DNA from: Actinacidiphila epipremni
Lineage (GTDB): Bacteria > Actinomycetota > Actinomycetes > Streptomycetales > Streptomycetaceae
Length of the DNA stretch: 64,000 bases
Reading direction: 5' to 3'
Assembly: GCF_012034175.1 (NCBI RefSeq)
Contig: NZ_JAATEJ010000009.1
Location: forward strand, 124,001 to 188,000
This document shows, one piece after another, positions 54,665-63,095 of this stretch. Every line of letters starts with the position of its first letter. Within the stretch, counting starts at the first letter, position 1. The notes under the pieces are model-generated. The model was given only the letters and a program-made list of their open reading frames with translations. It was not told where the DNA came from and did not search any database. The position numbers were made by a program, and so were the translations under genes.

Positions 54665-54724
54665 GCAACGTTCGGTTGCGTATCAGGTTAGTCGCCGAAG
54701 GCTTGATCTGCAACCATTGGTTGC
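54665..54724 (-). promoter_or_regulatory. ArsR/SRPBCC operon promoter with two operators
   Basis: On the minus strand TTGCAG (54708-54713), a 17-base spacer and TAACCT (54685-54690) form a strong promoter. GCAACCA-T-TGGTTGC (54710-54724) overlaps -35, and a related GCAAC-N5-GTTGC (54665-54679) covers the start region. Both fit ArsR binding. Confidence 0.85.
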
Positions 54725-54802
54725 GCCAGGTGGGCGGGACCTGGCGGGAGCCGGGGGCCGGGAGCTGGGCCCCTACCCCTGGCCCCCTGGACCCCTGGAC
54801 CT

Positions 54803-56965
54803 CTACGCGGGTGTCCCCTCCGCCGCCGTGAGGGCCGTACGGCACGCCGTCAGGAGCGCCTCGTCATCGCGCAGGTTGTGGCTGCCCCAGTGGCCGGCGC
54901 GGAAGGGGAAACGGCGGGGGTCGGCGGCCTCCGCCCGTAGCAGCGCGAGGTCAAAACGCGCGGCGGCCGGGCCCGCTTCCGCCAGGCACTCCGCTATGGC
55001 CGTACGGGTGAAGGGCGTGGATATCCACACCTCGCGCAGCGGTGCGGGCAACGGCGCCGGGTCGCCCGTCACCCGCCACAACGCCGTCAGGCCCGCCAAC
55101 CGGTCCCAGGAATCCCCCCGTTCGGCCATGGCCCGCAGCGCCGGCACCGCCGGAGCGCCCTCGGTTCCGAGCCGGCCGAGCACCGCCGCTGCCGCCCGCC
55201 GCTCGCCGGGGCGCTCGCCCTCCAGCACGGGGAGCAGGACCGGCAGCACCGCCGCCGCGTCCCCGTGCACCGCCCACAGCGCCGCAGCCGCGCTGACCGG
55301 CCACTCCCCGGCGTGCAACTCCGCCGCCCCGCCCACCACTTCCGCGGCCGACGGACCGCACGCCGCGAGCGCCCGCAGACACGCCTCCGCGGCGAAGTCG
55401 CGCTGCCGCGCGCCCGGCGGCAGCGCGCCCAGCACGTCCAGCAGCACCGCGGCGCTCTCCGCACCCTCCGCGCCCTCCGCCTCCGGGCCAGCCCCCGTAC
55501 GCGTACTCCAGCCGCCCGCCGCCAGGACCGCCGCGAGCGACATCACCTCCCCCATGCCGTGCTCGCCGCCGAGGTCGACGGCCGCCAGCCGCTCGCGGGC
55601 CGCGGGCGCCAACCGCCGGGCCGCCGCGCCGAGGTAGGCGACGTCGCCGCCCAGGTGGTGCGGCAGGTGCGGGCCGCGCAGCACCTCCTCCATCACCGGC
55701 ACCGCCCGCTCGTCGCCCGTGCGCAGCAGCGCCTTGAGCGCGCCGCCCAGCGTCGGGGCGCCATGGCTCCACACCGTCACCCACGGCTGCCGCCGCGCCG
55801 TGACATACGCCGCCAGGTCGTCCGCGGCCGGTGCCGCCAGGCCGAACAGGTCCTCCAGCAGGGACGCCGCCGCCTCCGCCACCGTGTCCTCCTGCGCGGC
55901 GAGTTGCCGTCCCGCGAGCGCGACGAGGCCGGGGAAGGCGCCCCGCCATTCGCGGAAGAAAGAGGGGAGCAGCCGCAGCGCATGCAGCCGCTCGGCCGCG
56001 TCGCCGCCGGCCAACTGCCCCTCCAGCAGGGCCGCGCGCAGCTCCACCCGGTCGCCGAGCGCGGCGTGCAGGCCGCGCATCAGCTCCAACGCCTGTGCCT
56101 CGCCCGGCAGTAGACGGCGCAGCTGCCCGACGAGGGTGGCGGTCGGCGGATGCTGCGGCGCCTCGCGCGCGGATTCCGGCCGCCGCCCCCGTACCAGCCC
56201 GGAGGCCAGCCCCACCAGGTCCGCGGGCAGTCGCTCGGGCGCATGCCGGGCCAGGCCCGTCAGGGCCGCGAGCCGCATCTCGGGCGCGTGCCCTTCCGCC
56301 ACGAACACGCCCAGCTCGGCGACGACTTCGGGCCCGACCACCGGATGCCGTACCGCCAGCGCGTCCAGCGACTCGACGAGGCTCGCGGCGACCGCCGGGT
56401 CCGGCTCCACCGCGAGCCGCCCGCGCAGCAGCCGCAGCGCCTCCTCGCCGTCGTCGCCGAAGGCCACCACGGCCCGCGCGGCCATGCCCCGCAGCCGCGC
56501 GTCGGCGGGGTCGTCGAGCAGCCCGGCGAAGCAGTCGCGACCCGCACGCACCGCCTCCCGCGCACGCGCGTCCGCGCCCGCGTCCCCTTCTTCCCCGACT
56601 CCTGCCCGGTCTCCTGCCCCGACCGCCCGACCGGACTCGTCCGCTCGCCGCCACCTCTCGACGTCCCGGGCCCAGTGCTCCAGATCCGCCCCGCCGATGC
56701 TCGCCAGCAGCCCCAGCACGTCCGCCCGGTCGGCCACCCCCGGTGACCGCACGATGCGGAAGAGAAAGGGGACGCAGGCGAGCGTCGAATCGTAGACGTC
56801 CCCCTGGTGGTGGACCGCCCCGTACATCCCGTCCAGCGCGGTCTCGCGCTCCGCCGCGTCCTCGGACGCCAGCCCGACCAGCAGCGCGGGCACCTCCTCC
56901 GCGCTCCCGTAGGCGTGCTCCAGCGCGCCCCAGTCGACATCCCCGATCCCGTCGAACGTCCCCAT
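54803..56965 (-). CDS. HEAT-repeat protein
   Basis: The 720-residue protein is almost wholly alpha-helical with repeated Ala/Leu-rich helix pairs of HEAT type (for example DARLRGMAARAVVAFGDDGE, PEMRLAALTGLARHAPE, RRAAAAVLGRLGTEGAPAVP). It starts MGTFDGIGDVDWGALEHAYGSAE, a beginning I associate with Streptomyces HEAT proteins of unknown role. A GGGAGGGGG site precedes the ATG at 56965. Upstream in-frame ATGs lie inside short repeats and look unused. It is a scaffold or binding protein; function unknown. Confidence 0.82.
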   Translation of the reverse strand: MGTFDGIGDVDWGALEHAYGSAEEVPALLVGLASEDAAERETALDGMYGAVHHQGDVYDSTLACVPFLFRIVRSPGVADRADVLGLLASIGGADLEHWARDVERWRRADESGRAVGAGDRAGVGEEGDAGADARAREAVRAGRDCFAGLLDDPADARLRGMAARAVVAFGDDGEEALRLLRGRLAVEPDPAVAASLVESLDALAVRHPVVGPEVVAELGVFVAEGHAPEMRLAALTGLARHAPERLPADLVGLASGLVRGRRPESAREAPQHPPTATLVGQLRRLLPGEAQALELMRGLHAALGDRVELRAALLEGQLAGGDAAERLHALRLLPSFFREWRGAFPGLVALAGRQLAAQEDTVAEAAASLLEDLFGLAAPAADDLAAYVTARRQPWVTVWSHGAPTLGGALKALLRTGDERAVPVMEEVLRGPHLPHHLGGDVAYLGAAARRLAPAARERLAAVDLGGEHGMGEVMSLAAVLAAGGWSTRTGAGPEAEGAEGAESAAVLLDVLGALPPGARQRDFAAEACLRALAACGPSAAEVVGGAAELHAGEWPVSAAAALWAVHGDAAAVLPVLLPVLEGERPGERRAAAAVLGRLGTEGAPAVPALRAMAERGDSWDRLAGLTALWRVTGDPAPLPAPLREVWISTPFTRTAIAECLAEAGPAAARFDLALLRAEAADPRRFPFRAGHWGSHNLRDDEALLTACRTALTAAEGTPA

Positions 56966-57268
56966 GACGCCCCCTCCCGACCCCTGACGACCCGTCATGA
57001 CCCCTCCCGGCCCCTCATGACCCATCACGCTCCGTGACACGACCAGTCTTGCGCACGGGTCTGACAACGCCCTCCCCCACCCGACCGAAAGCGCCGGTAA
57101 TAACCTCTCCGCGCCCGAACGCGCAACGCAATCACGGAGTTTCCCTCTTTATGGGGAACCGCACGGGCTTGCGGCGTGCGGGAGCCGATCGCCGGGCACG
57201 AACTCTTCGGGCCCGGAAGGCCGCATTCACCGCAGGACACCACAAATCGTAAGAGAGGCACCGCAGTC
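56966..57268. other. Divergent intergenic region with short degenerate repeats
   Basis: Near 56966-57022 a motif like CATGACCCCTCCCG recurs about three times. The rest leads to the EF-hand operon start. No gene is visible and no strong promoter pair could be fixed. Confidence 0.5.
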
Positions 57269-57811
57269 ATGAGCACTGAGGCCACCCGCAGGGTCGCGCT
57301 CGTCTTCTCGCTGCTCGACGCGAACGGCAACGGGGTGCTGGAGGCCGTCGACTTCTCGCTCATGTCCGAGCGCGTCGTCGCCGCGGCGCCGCACGCCGAA
57401 CCGGCGGCCCGGGAGCGCATGCGCGCCGCCTTCGAACGGTACTGGACGACGCTGCTGACGGAGCTGGACGCCAACGGGGACGGCGAGATCAGCTTCGAGG
57501 AGTACACCGCCTGCGTGCTGTCCCCGGAGCGGTTCGAGCCGACGATCACCGAGTTCGCCGAGGCCCTCGCCGCGCTGGGCGATCCGGACGGCGACGGGCT
57601 GATCGAGCGGCCCGCGTTCATGGACCTGATGACGGCCATCGGCTTCCAGCGCGCCAACATCGACACGCTCTTCGACGCCTTCGGCCCCACGCCCGACGAC
57701 CGGGTGCGGGTGCGGACGTGGGTCGAGGGCATCAAGGACTACTACTCGCCGGACAAGGCCGGCATCCCCGGGGATCACCTGGTCGCCGGGGCCGCCGACA
57801 CCGCGGCCTGA
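57269..57811 (+). CDS. EF-hand calcium-binding protein (calexcitin/CabC-like)
   Basis: The 180-residue soluble protein has three good EF-hand loops: DANGNGVLEAVDF (about 18-30), DANGDGEISFEEY (about 70-82) and DPDGDGLIERPAF (about 110-122), plus a degenerate fourth near DAFGPTPDDRVRV. This is the sarcoplasmic-type layout of Streptomyces CabB/CabC. It would buffer or sense calcium. It is the first gene of a tight four-gene operon; AGAGAGG lies about 10 bases before the ATG. Confidence 0.9.
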   Translation: MSTEATRRVALVFSLLDANGNGVLEAVDFSLMSERVVAAAPHAEPAARERMRAAFERYWTTLLTELDANGDGEISFEEYTACVLSPERFEPTITEFAEALAALGDPDGDGLIERPAFMDLMTAIGFQRANIDTLFDAFGPTPDDRVRVRTWVEGIKDYYSPDKAGIPGDHLVAGAADTAA

Positions 57812-57840
57812 GACCGGAAGGGGGAGGAAGGGGGGAAGCC

Positions 57841-59010
57841 ATGAGCGCAGCGGAGCACACCGTCGGCCTTGCCGTCGGCCGGGGGACGGGAGAGCAGGTC
57901 GCGGCCGTCTTCGAGCAGGTCCTCGACCGGTTCGCCCGGCTGTACGGCAGACGCGTGGCGGTGCGGCGCTCGCCGCGGGTGTACCACTCGTACGTGTCGC
58001 TGCGCTCGGCCACCGCGCGCAGGGACACGGGCGCGGTGGAGCAGATCCGCCGGATGACGCGGCAGGACGCCGACCACTACGAGGAGTTCCTGCGCGAGCA
58101 GGCGTCCGCCGGCACCGCGGCGGTCTTCCGTACGGCGATCAACGCGCAGACGCTGTATCTCGTACGGCAGCGGCTGCACGCGGTGAAGGTCGACACGCTC
58201 GACGCGGACGGCGCCCGGGTGCTGCTGGTGCGCGACGAGGCCCAGGGCTTCTACACCGGTGACAACGAGCACCGGCCCGGCCACATCCGCAGGACCACGG
58301 AGTTCAGCCGGGAGGTCACCGACAAGGTGCTGCGGTACGCGCTGCACCGGGCCCGGCTGGAGTGGCCGGGCGAGGAGCCGGCGGCGATCGTCATGGCGTA
58401 CAAGTTCCATCTGCTGGACGGCGCGCTCGACCAGTGGGCCGCCGACTTCGCGGAGCGCAGCGGCGTCGAGGTCCGGGTGTTCCAGCCGGACACCGTCAAC
58501 CGCAACCTGATCACGCACGGACCGGCCGACCGTACGGTGCTGGTGGCGGGCAACGAGTGGGCGGACATCATGCATGTCGTGCTGCTCGACCGCTTCGGCG
58601 CCGGGCGGCAGGAGGACCACTGCACGCGCAATGTGCATCTGCACGGCGACGTGGACGGCCTGGTCGAGTATCAGACGGTCCATGGCTCGGCCGACGACCT
58701 GGAAGGACGGGACCTGCTCAACCCGGTGGCGACGGTACGGGCCGCCGCCGCGATCGCCGAACGGCACGCGGACTGCGCGGGCGCGGTGTCCGCGGCGGAG
58801 CGGGCGCTGGCCCGGATACGCCAGGAGGGCATCGCCACCCCGGATGCGGGGGGCCGCCACACCACGACCGCGGTCGTCACCGCGCTCCTGGACGCCCTCG
58901 AACCGCCGGTGCCCGGGCCGCCGATCCCGGGTGCGGCGGTCCCGGGGCCCGGGAGGGGGAGGGCTGTCGGCTTCGGGGCCGAGCCCGTCACACCGGCGCC
59001 GGGGCCGTGA
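57841..59010 (+). CDS. Isocitrate/isopropylmalate dehydrogenase-family enzyme (divergent)
   Basis: The 389-residue protein has the C-terminal core of NAD(P)-dependent beta-decarboxylating dehydrogenases: DTVNRNLITHGPADRTVLVA, GNEWADIMHVV and YQTVHGSADDLEGRDLLNPV, with ATVRAAAAI after it. These match the second-Asp and dinucleotide-binding regions of IPMDH/IDH. The N-terminal substrate region is different (RRSPRVYHSYVSLRS), so the substrate is probably not isopropylmalate or isocitrate. A strong GGAGG-rich ribosome site precedes the ATG. Its stop overlaps the isochorismatase start (GTGA). Confidence 0.82.
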   Translation: MSAAEHTVGLAVGRGTGEQVAAVFEQVLDRFARLYGRRVAVRRSPRVYHSYVSLRSATARRDTGAVEQIRRMTRQDADHYEEFLREQASAGTAAVFRTAINAQTLYLVRQRLHAVKVDTLDADGARVLLVRDEAQGFYTGDNEHRPGHIRRTTEFSREVTDKVLRYALHRARLEWPGEEPAAIVMAYKFHLLDGALDQWAADFAERSGVEVRVFQPDTVNRNLITHGPADRTVLVAGNEWADIMHVVLLDRFGAGRQEDHCTRNVHLHGDVDGLVEYQTVHGSADDLEGRDLLNPVATVRAAAAIAERHADCAGAVSAAERALARIRQEGIATPDAGGRHTTTAVVTALLDALEPPVPGPPIPGAAVPGPGRGRAVGFGAEPVTPAPGP

Positions 59011-59777
59011 CGGGCCGGGGGGACGGCGGCAGGGGGACGGTCCTGGTCGTCGTGGACGTCCAGAACGACTTCTGCGTCGGCCCGTTGGCGGAGTCCCGCT
59101 ATCCGGGTGATCCGGCGGTGCTGCGCGAGGTGGTGGCCAACACCGCCCGTGCGGTGGCGGCGGCGCGGGCGCGGGGGGTCGAGGTGGTGTTCGTCCGCTT
59201 CCTCGGCGACCCGGCGTACCAGGGCCCCGCCTGGCGCCGCCGGGACGCCCGCCGGGGCAGCCGGCCCAAGTGCCTGGAGGGTACGTGGGGGGCGGAGTTC
59301 ACCGAGCCGCTGCAACCGGCGGAGGGCGAGCGGGTGTTCACCAAGCGGGCCTGCTTCGACGCGTTCCTGGCGGAGGGTTTCGGCTCCCACCTGGCCGCGC
59401 GCGGGGCCGGACACCTGGTGCTGGCCGGGGTGTTCACGGACGTGTGCGTGGACAGCACGGCACGCACCGCCTTCCAGAAGGGCCTGCATCTGACGGTGCT
59501 GCGGGACTGCACGACGGCCCTGCACGTCCCGGACGAGCAGATCCTGCGCTTCATGAGCCGGCTGTACGACGCGCGGGTGGTCGCGCACGAGCCCGTCACG
59601 GGCTGGGCCCGCCACCCGGAGCGGTGGGCGGCCCAGGAGGACGAGTACGAGGAGGACTTCGAGGACGACGAAGCGGAAGAGGAGGAGGCAGCATGGCCGG
59701 CACCACAGCAGAGGGCTCACCCCTCGGACCCCCCGACCTGGCCCACGACCCGGCGGACAGCGGACCCGCGGGGTTAG
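59007..59777 (+). CDS. Isochorismatase-family hydrolase
   Basis: The 256-residue protein has the cysteine hydrolase triad: Asp17 in VVVDVQNDF, Lys113 in FTKRACFDAF and Cys147 in VFTDVCVDSTAR. The family includes isochorismatases, nicotinamidases and carbamoyl hydrolases. Its C-terminus is unusual: an acidic run (EYEEDFEDDEAEEEE) and then about 25 residues that overlap the next gene by 85 bases in another frame. Translation is coupled to the gene before it by a GTGA overlap. Confidence 0.88.
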   Translation: MTGRGDGGRGTVLVVVDVQNDFCVGPLAESRYPGDPAVLREVVANTARAVAAARARGVEVVFVRFLGDPAYQGPAWRRRDARRGSRPKCLEGTWGAEFTEPLQPAEGERVFTKRACFDAFLAEGFGSHLAARGAGHLVLAGVFTDVCVDSTARTAFQKGLHLTVLRDCTTALHVPDEQILRFMSRLYDARVVAHEPVTGWARHPERWAAQEDEYEEDFEDDEAEEEEAAWPAPQQRAHPSDPPTWPTTRRTADPRG

Positions 59778-60754
59778 CGAACGCGGGCGCCGGGGCCGCA
59801 CCGGGTGCCGGAGCCGCGGGCGCTCGGGCCGAGGGTTGCGAAGCGCCGGACGCCGGAGGCAAGGGCGCCGCGGCCCCGGGCGGCGGGGTCGAGGTCGGGG
59901 TGGGGCGGACGGCGTTGCTGGTTGCTGCCGCGCGGGCGATCGAGACGCGGCGGGCGGATGCGCTCGCGCGGGACGAGTACGCCGAGGGCTTCGTGCGCGC
60001 GGCCGGGGTGTGCGCGGGCTGGCCGCTGCGGCCGGAAGAGGTCCCGGGTGGGGACGCGGATCCGCTCTGGGGGAGGTTGGGGCGCTACTTCGGGCTGCGG
60101 ACCCGGGTCTTCGACGATCACCTGCTGGCCGCCGCGCGGGCCGGGATACGGCAGGTGGTGCTGCTCGGGGCGGGGCTGGACACCCGGGCGTACCGGCTGC
60201 CGTGGCCGGACGGCTGCACGGTGTTCGAGGTGGACCGGGAGGAGGTGCTGGCGTTCAAGCACCGCACGCTGGACGGCGCGGCGGCGGTGCCGCGGGCCCG
60301 GCGGGTCGCGTTGGCGGCGGACCTGCGGCAGGACTGGGCGGCGCGGTTGCGGGCCGCCGGGTTCGAGCCGGGCCGGCCCACGGCGTGGCTCGCGGAGGGG
60401 CTGCTGTTGTACCTGCCCTCGGCGGCGGAGGCGCAGCTCATGGCGACGGTGGACGCGTTGAGCGCGCCGGGGAGCACGTTCGGGTACGAGGTGAAGTACG
60501 TGGCGGAGTCGGCGGCGGTGCGCTCCTCGCCGGTCTACACCGCGGCCCGGGAGCGGATCGGCGTGGACCTGCTGGCCCTCTTCGACGGCGACCCGCGGCC
60601 CGACTCCGCGGCGGACCTGACCGCGCGCGGCTGGCGGGCCCAGGTGCGTACGCCTTTCCAGTTCAGCCGCCGCCTCGGCCGCGGCCCGCTGCCCGAGCCG
60701 GACGACGCGCTCGCCGCCAACCGCTGGACGTTCGCCGTGCGCCCGGCCGCGTAA
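59693..60754 (+). CDS. Class I SAM-dependent methyltransferase (TIGR00027 / leucine carboxyl methyltransferase-like), with TTA codon
   Basis: The 353-residue protein has a Gly/Ala-rich lead of about 65 residues and then the TIGR00027 signatures: GRTALLVAAARAIETRRADAL (start of the family), VVLLGAGLDTRAYRLPW (SAM loop), FEVDREEVLAFK and AEGLLLYLP. Such enzymes often act as O-methyltransferases on small acids in secondary metabolism. Codon 28 is TTA (59774-59776), so translation may need the bldA tRNA and be limited to late growth. The ATG has GGAGGAGG upstream and lies inside the isochorismatase gene. A later start would remove the TTA, but I see none as good. Confidence 0.87.
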   Translation: MAGTTAEGSPLGPPDLAHDPADSGPAGLANAGAGAAPGAGAAGARAEGCEAPDAGGKGAAAPGGGVEVGVGRTALLVAAARAIETRRADALARDEYAEGFVRAAGVCAGWPLRPEEVPGGDADPLWGRLGRYFGLRTRVFDDHLLAAARAGIRQVVLLGAGLDTRAYRLPWPDGCTVFEVDREEVLAFKHRTLDGAAAVPRARRVALAADLRQDWAARLRAAGFEPGRPTAWLAEGLLLYLPSAAEAQLMATVDALSAPGSTFGYEVKYVAESAAVRSSPVYTAARERIGVDLLALFDGDPRPDSAADLTARGWRAQVRTPFQFSRRLGRGPLPEPDDALAANRWTFAVRPAA

Positions 60755-60805
60755 GGCATCCAGGGCGCGCGGCCGGGCGCCGGGCGGGCCGGCGGGTGGC
60801 GGGGG

Positions 60806-61291
60806 TCAGTCCAGGGCGGCGAAGGCGCCGGGCTGGTAGGAGCCGCCCTGGTTGTGGACGATGACGCCCATGCGGCTCGCGGCGTTGATGAGGGAGACCA
60901 GGCAGACGAGCGAGCCGAGCTGGTCGTCGTCGTAGTGCGTGCGCACCGCCGCCCAGGTGGTGTCCGAGACGCCCTCGGCGGCGTCGGCGACCCGGGTGCC
61001 CTCCTCCGCGAAGGCCAGCGCGGCGCGTTCGGCGGCGGAGAAGACGGTGGTGTGCCGCCAGGTCGCGACGAGCCCGAGCCGTAGCGGCGTCTCGCCCGCG
61101 GCGACCGCCTCCTTGACGTGGACGTCGGCGCAGTAGCCGCAGCCGTTGATCTGGGCGACCCGCAGCTGGACGAGCTCCAGCAGCGCCCGGGGCAGGGTCG
61201 TGGACGCGAAGAGGGCGAGCGAGGTGGCGTGGAAGCGCTTGGCGACCTTCGCCGCCGTGGGGCTGCCGAGCAGGTTGAAGCGGGGTTCCAT
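60806..61291 (-). CDS. Carboxymuconolactone decarboxylase/AhpD-like protein
   Basis: The 161-residue protein has the AhpD-type motif CGYCADVH (Cys51, Cys54, His58), a peroxidase-like thiol pair, within the all-helical CMD fold. Genes of this kind are the standard neighbours and targets of ECF41 sigma factors, and such a factor is divergent here. The start at 61291 has GGAGG about 11 bases upstream. Confidence 0.9.
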   Translation of the reverse strand: MEPRFNLLGSPTAAKVAKRFHATSLALFASTTLPRALLELVQLRVAQINGCGYCADVHVKEAVAAGETPLRLGLVATWRHTTVFSAAERAALAFAEEGTRVADAAEGVSDTTWAAVRTHYDDDQLGSLVCLVSLINAASRMGVIVHNQGGSYQPGAFAALD

Positions 61292-61420
61292 CGGTCGGTC
61301 CTCCGGTGTGTGCTGGTGGGGTGCTGCGGGGTGGGCGCCGCGGCGCCGGACGCCCAGAAGATGCCGCGGCCCCGGGGCCCGTGACGGCGCGGCGATGTGA
61401 CGTGGCCCACGGGCCGGAGC

Positions 61421-61447
61421 CGTCACACGGCGGCGCCCGGCGGTATC
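61421..61447 (+). promoter_or_regulatory. Possible ECF41-type promoter of the sigma factor gene
   Basis: CGTCACA (61421-61427), 16 bases, then TATC (61444-61447). ECF41 promoters are reported as TGTCACA-N16-CGTC, so -35 fits with one mismatch and -10 with two. It lies 40 bases before the ATG. Confidence 0.4.
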
Positions 61448-61487
61448 TCGTGGGAGTAGCCGCAGGCGAGGGATCAGGAGCCGCACG

Positions 61488-62402
61488 ATGAGCGAGCGCA
61501 TGGCGACGCCGGACGGCGGCCCGGCCACCGAGGTCTTCCTCGCGCACCGCAACCTGCTCTTCACCGTCGCCTACGAGATGCTCGGCTCCGCCGCCGACGC
61601 CGAGGACGCCCTCCAGGAGACCTGGCTGCGCTGGTCGGCCGTGGACCTGGCGACCGTGCGCGACCCGCGCGCGTACCTGGTCCGGGCCACCACCCGGCAG
61701 GCGCTGCTGCGGCTGCGCACGCTGGCCCGACGCCGGGAGACGTACGTCGGCCCGTGGCTGCCCGAGCCGCTGCTGACCACGCCCGACGTCGCCGAGGACG
61801 TCGAGTTCGCCGAGAGCGTCTCGACGGCGATGCTGCTCGTGCTGGAGACGCTGGCGCCGACCGAGCGGGCGGTCTTCGTGCTGCGCGAGGTCTTCGCCGT
61901 CGACTACGCGGAGATCGCCGCGGCCGTCGGCAAGTCCCCGGCCGCCGTACGGCAGATCGCGCACCGGGCCCGCGCGCATGTGGCGGCCCGCCGGCCGCGC
62001 GGGTCGGCGGCGGTGACCGCGCGGGAGAGCCGCCGCGCCCTCGCCGCCTTCCGCCGGGCCGTGGAGACCGGCGACCTGCGGGCACTGCTCGACATGCTCG
62101 CGCCTGACGTCGTCCTCGTCGGCGACGGCGGCGGCGCCGTGACCGCGGCCACCGAGCCGGTCGTGGGCGCCCCGGCCGTCGCCCGCACGCTGTCCGCCGG
62201 GCTGCCCGGACTCGGCGCCCGCGCCACCCTGGAGACCGTCGAGGCCAACGGCCGCCCCGCGCTGGTCGTCCGGATCGCCGGCGAGATCGACGACGTCGTG
62301 ACGGTCCGCATCGACGACGGCCTGATCACCGCGCTCTACGTCGTCCGCAACCCCCGCAAGCTGACCCGCCTCACCCGCCCGACGCCGGTGACCCGAAGTT
62401 GA
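61488..62402 (+). CDS. ECF41/SigJ-type RNA polymerase sigma factor with C-terminal SnoaL-like domain
   Basis: The 304-residue protein has sigma region 2 (NLLFTVAYEMLGSAADAEDALQ and ETWLRW), region 4 (LAPTERAVFVLREVFAVDYAEIA, then KSPAAVRQIAHRARAHV) and a C-terminal NTF2/SnoaL-like domain (about 190-300) that in ECF41 factors regulates activity in place of an anti-sigma factor. The region-4-proximal DPRAYLV motif is also typical. It is divergent from a CMD/AhpD gene, the diagnostic ECF41 context. AGGAG lies 8 bases before the ATG. Confidence 0.92.
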   Translation: MSERMATPDGGPATEVFLAHRNLLFTVAYEMLGSAADAEDALQETWLRWSAVDLATVRDPRAYLVRATTRQALLRLRTLARRRETYVGPWLPEPLLTTPDVAEDVEFAESVSTAMLLVLETLAPTERAVFVLREVFAVDYAEIAAAVGKSPAAVRQIAHRARAHVAARRPRGSAAVTARESRRALAAFRRAVETGDLRALLDMLAPDVVLVGDGGGAVTAATEPVVGAPAVARTLSAGLPGLGARATLETVEANGRPALVVRIAGEIDDVVTVRIDDGLITALYVVRNPRKLTRLTRPTPVTRS

Positions 62403-63015
62403 CGCCCCCGGCGCCGCCGGCCGCCCCCGTCGCCCCCGCCGCCTGCGCCGCCGCCTCCGCCCAGTCCCCGGTACGCCGGTGCCGCCGCAGCCCCACCGCC
62501 GCGAACTCGTCGTACGCGTCGCCCGCGACGGCCCCGAGGTGGCGCAACGCCTGCGAGATCGGGCTGCCGTCCGCGTCGAAGGGCTCGTCCACCCCCATGT
62601 GCAGGGGGCCGAGCGCCAGGTCGCCGCCCTGCCACACGGCGGCGTGCTGCTCGCCCACACCGCCGAAGAAGTCCGCCTCCACGTAGGCCAGCGGGCCCGC
62701 CGCCGCTCCCCCCGCCCCCGCCGCCGACCAGCGGGCCAGCCGGGCCCCGAAGCCGCCGGGCAGGAAGAAGAAGCCCCACGCGCAGCCGGTGTCGCCGTTC
62801 GTGACGGCATCGAAGAGCTCGTCCGTCATCGGGAGCAGCGCCAGCCCCTGGCCCAGCTCATGGGCGAGGCCGTACGCGAGCCCGTACGCGGGGCCGTCCG
62901 TGAGCCCCCGCGCGAGCCCGCACGCCGGGTCCGGTGCCGCCCCGGCGCCGAGGTCCCGGACGACGCCCCGCACCAGCTCCGCGCCGCCGATCACCGCCCG
63001 CAGGTCGTAACCCAT
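62371..63015 (-). CDS. Hypothetical protein
   Basis: The 214-residue protein has a conserved-looking start (MGYDLRAVIGGAELVRGVV) and a middle part, LLPMTDELFDAVTNGD and GFFFLPGGFGARLARWS, that I have seen in Streptomyces hypothetical proteins. The C-terminal 35 residues are Ala/Gly-rich and overlap the end of the sigma gene by 32 bases on the other strand. No known fold or catalytic motif is visible. Confidence 0.75.
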   Translation of the reverse strand: MGYDLRAVIGGAELVRGVVRDLGAGAAPDPACGLARGLTDGPAYGLAYGLAHELGQGLALLPMTDELFDAVTNGDTGCAWGFFFLPGGFGARLARWSAAGAGGAAAGPLAYVEADFFGGVGEQHAAVWQGGDLALGPLHMGVDEPFDADGSPISQALRHLGAVAGDAYDEFAAVGLRRHRRTGDWAEAAAQAAGATGAAGGAGGVNFGSPASGG

Positions 63016-63095
63016 CGCCCCGCCGCCCTTCCGCCGCTCCGCCGCTCGCCCGGCGGCCAGTGTCGCCGACGCCGGGCCCGGGCATCACCCGGGTT

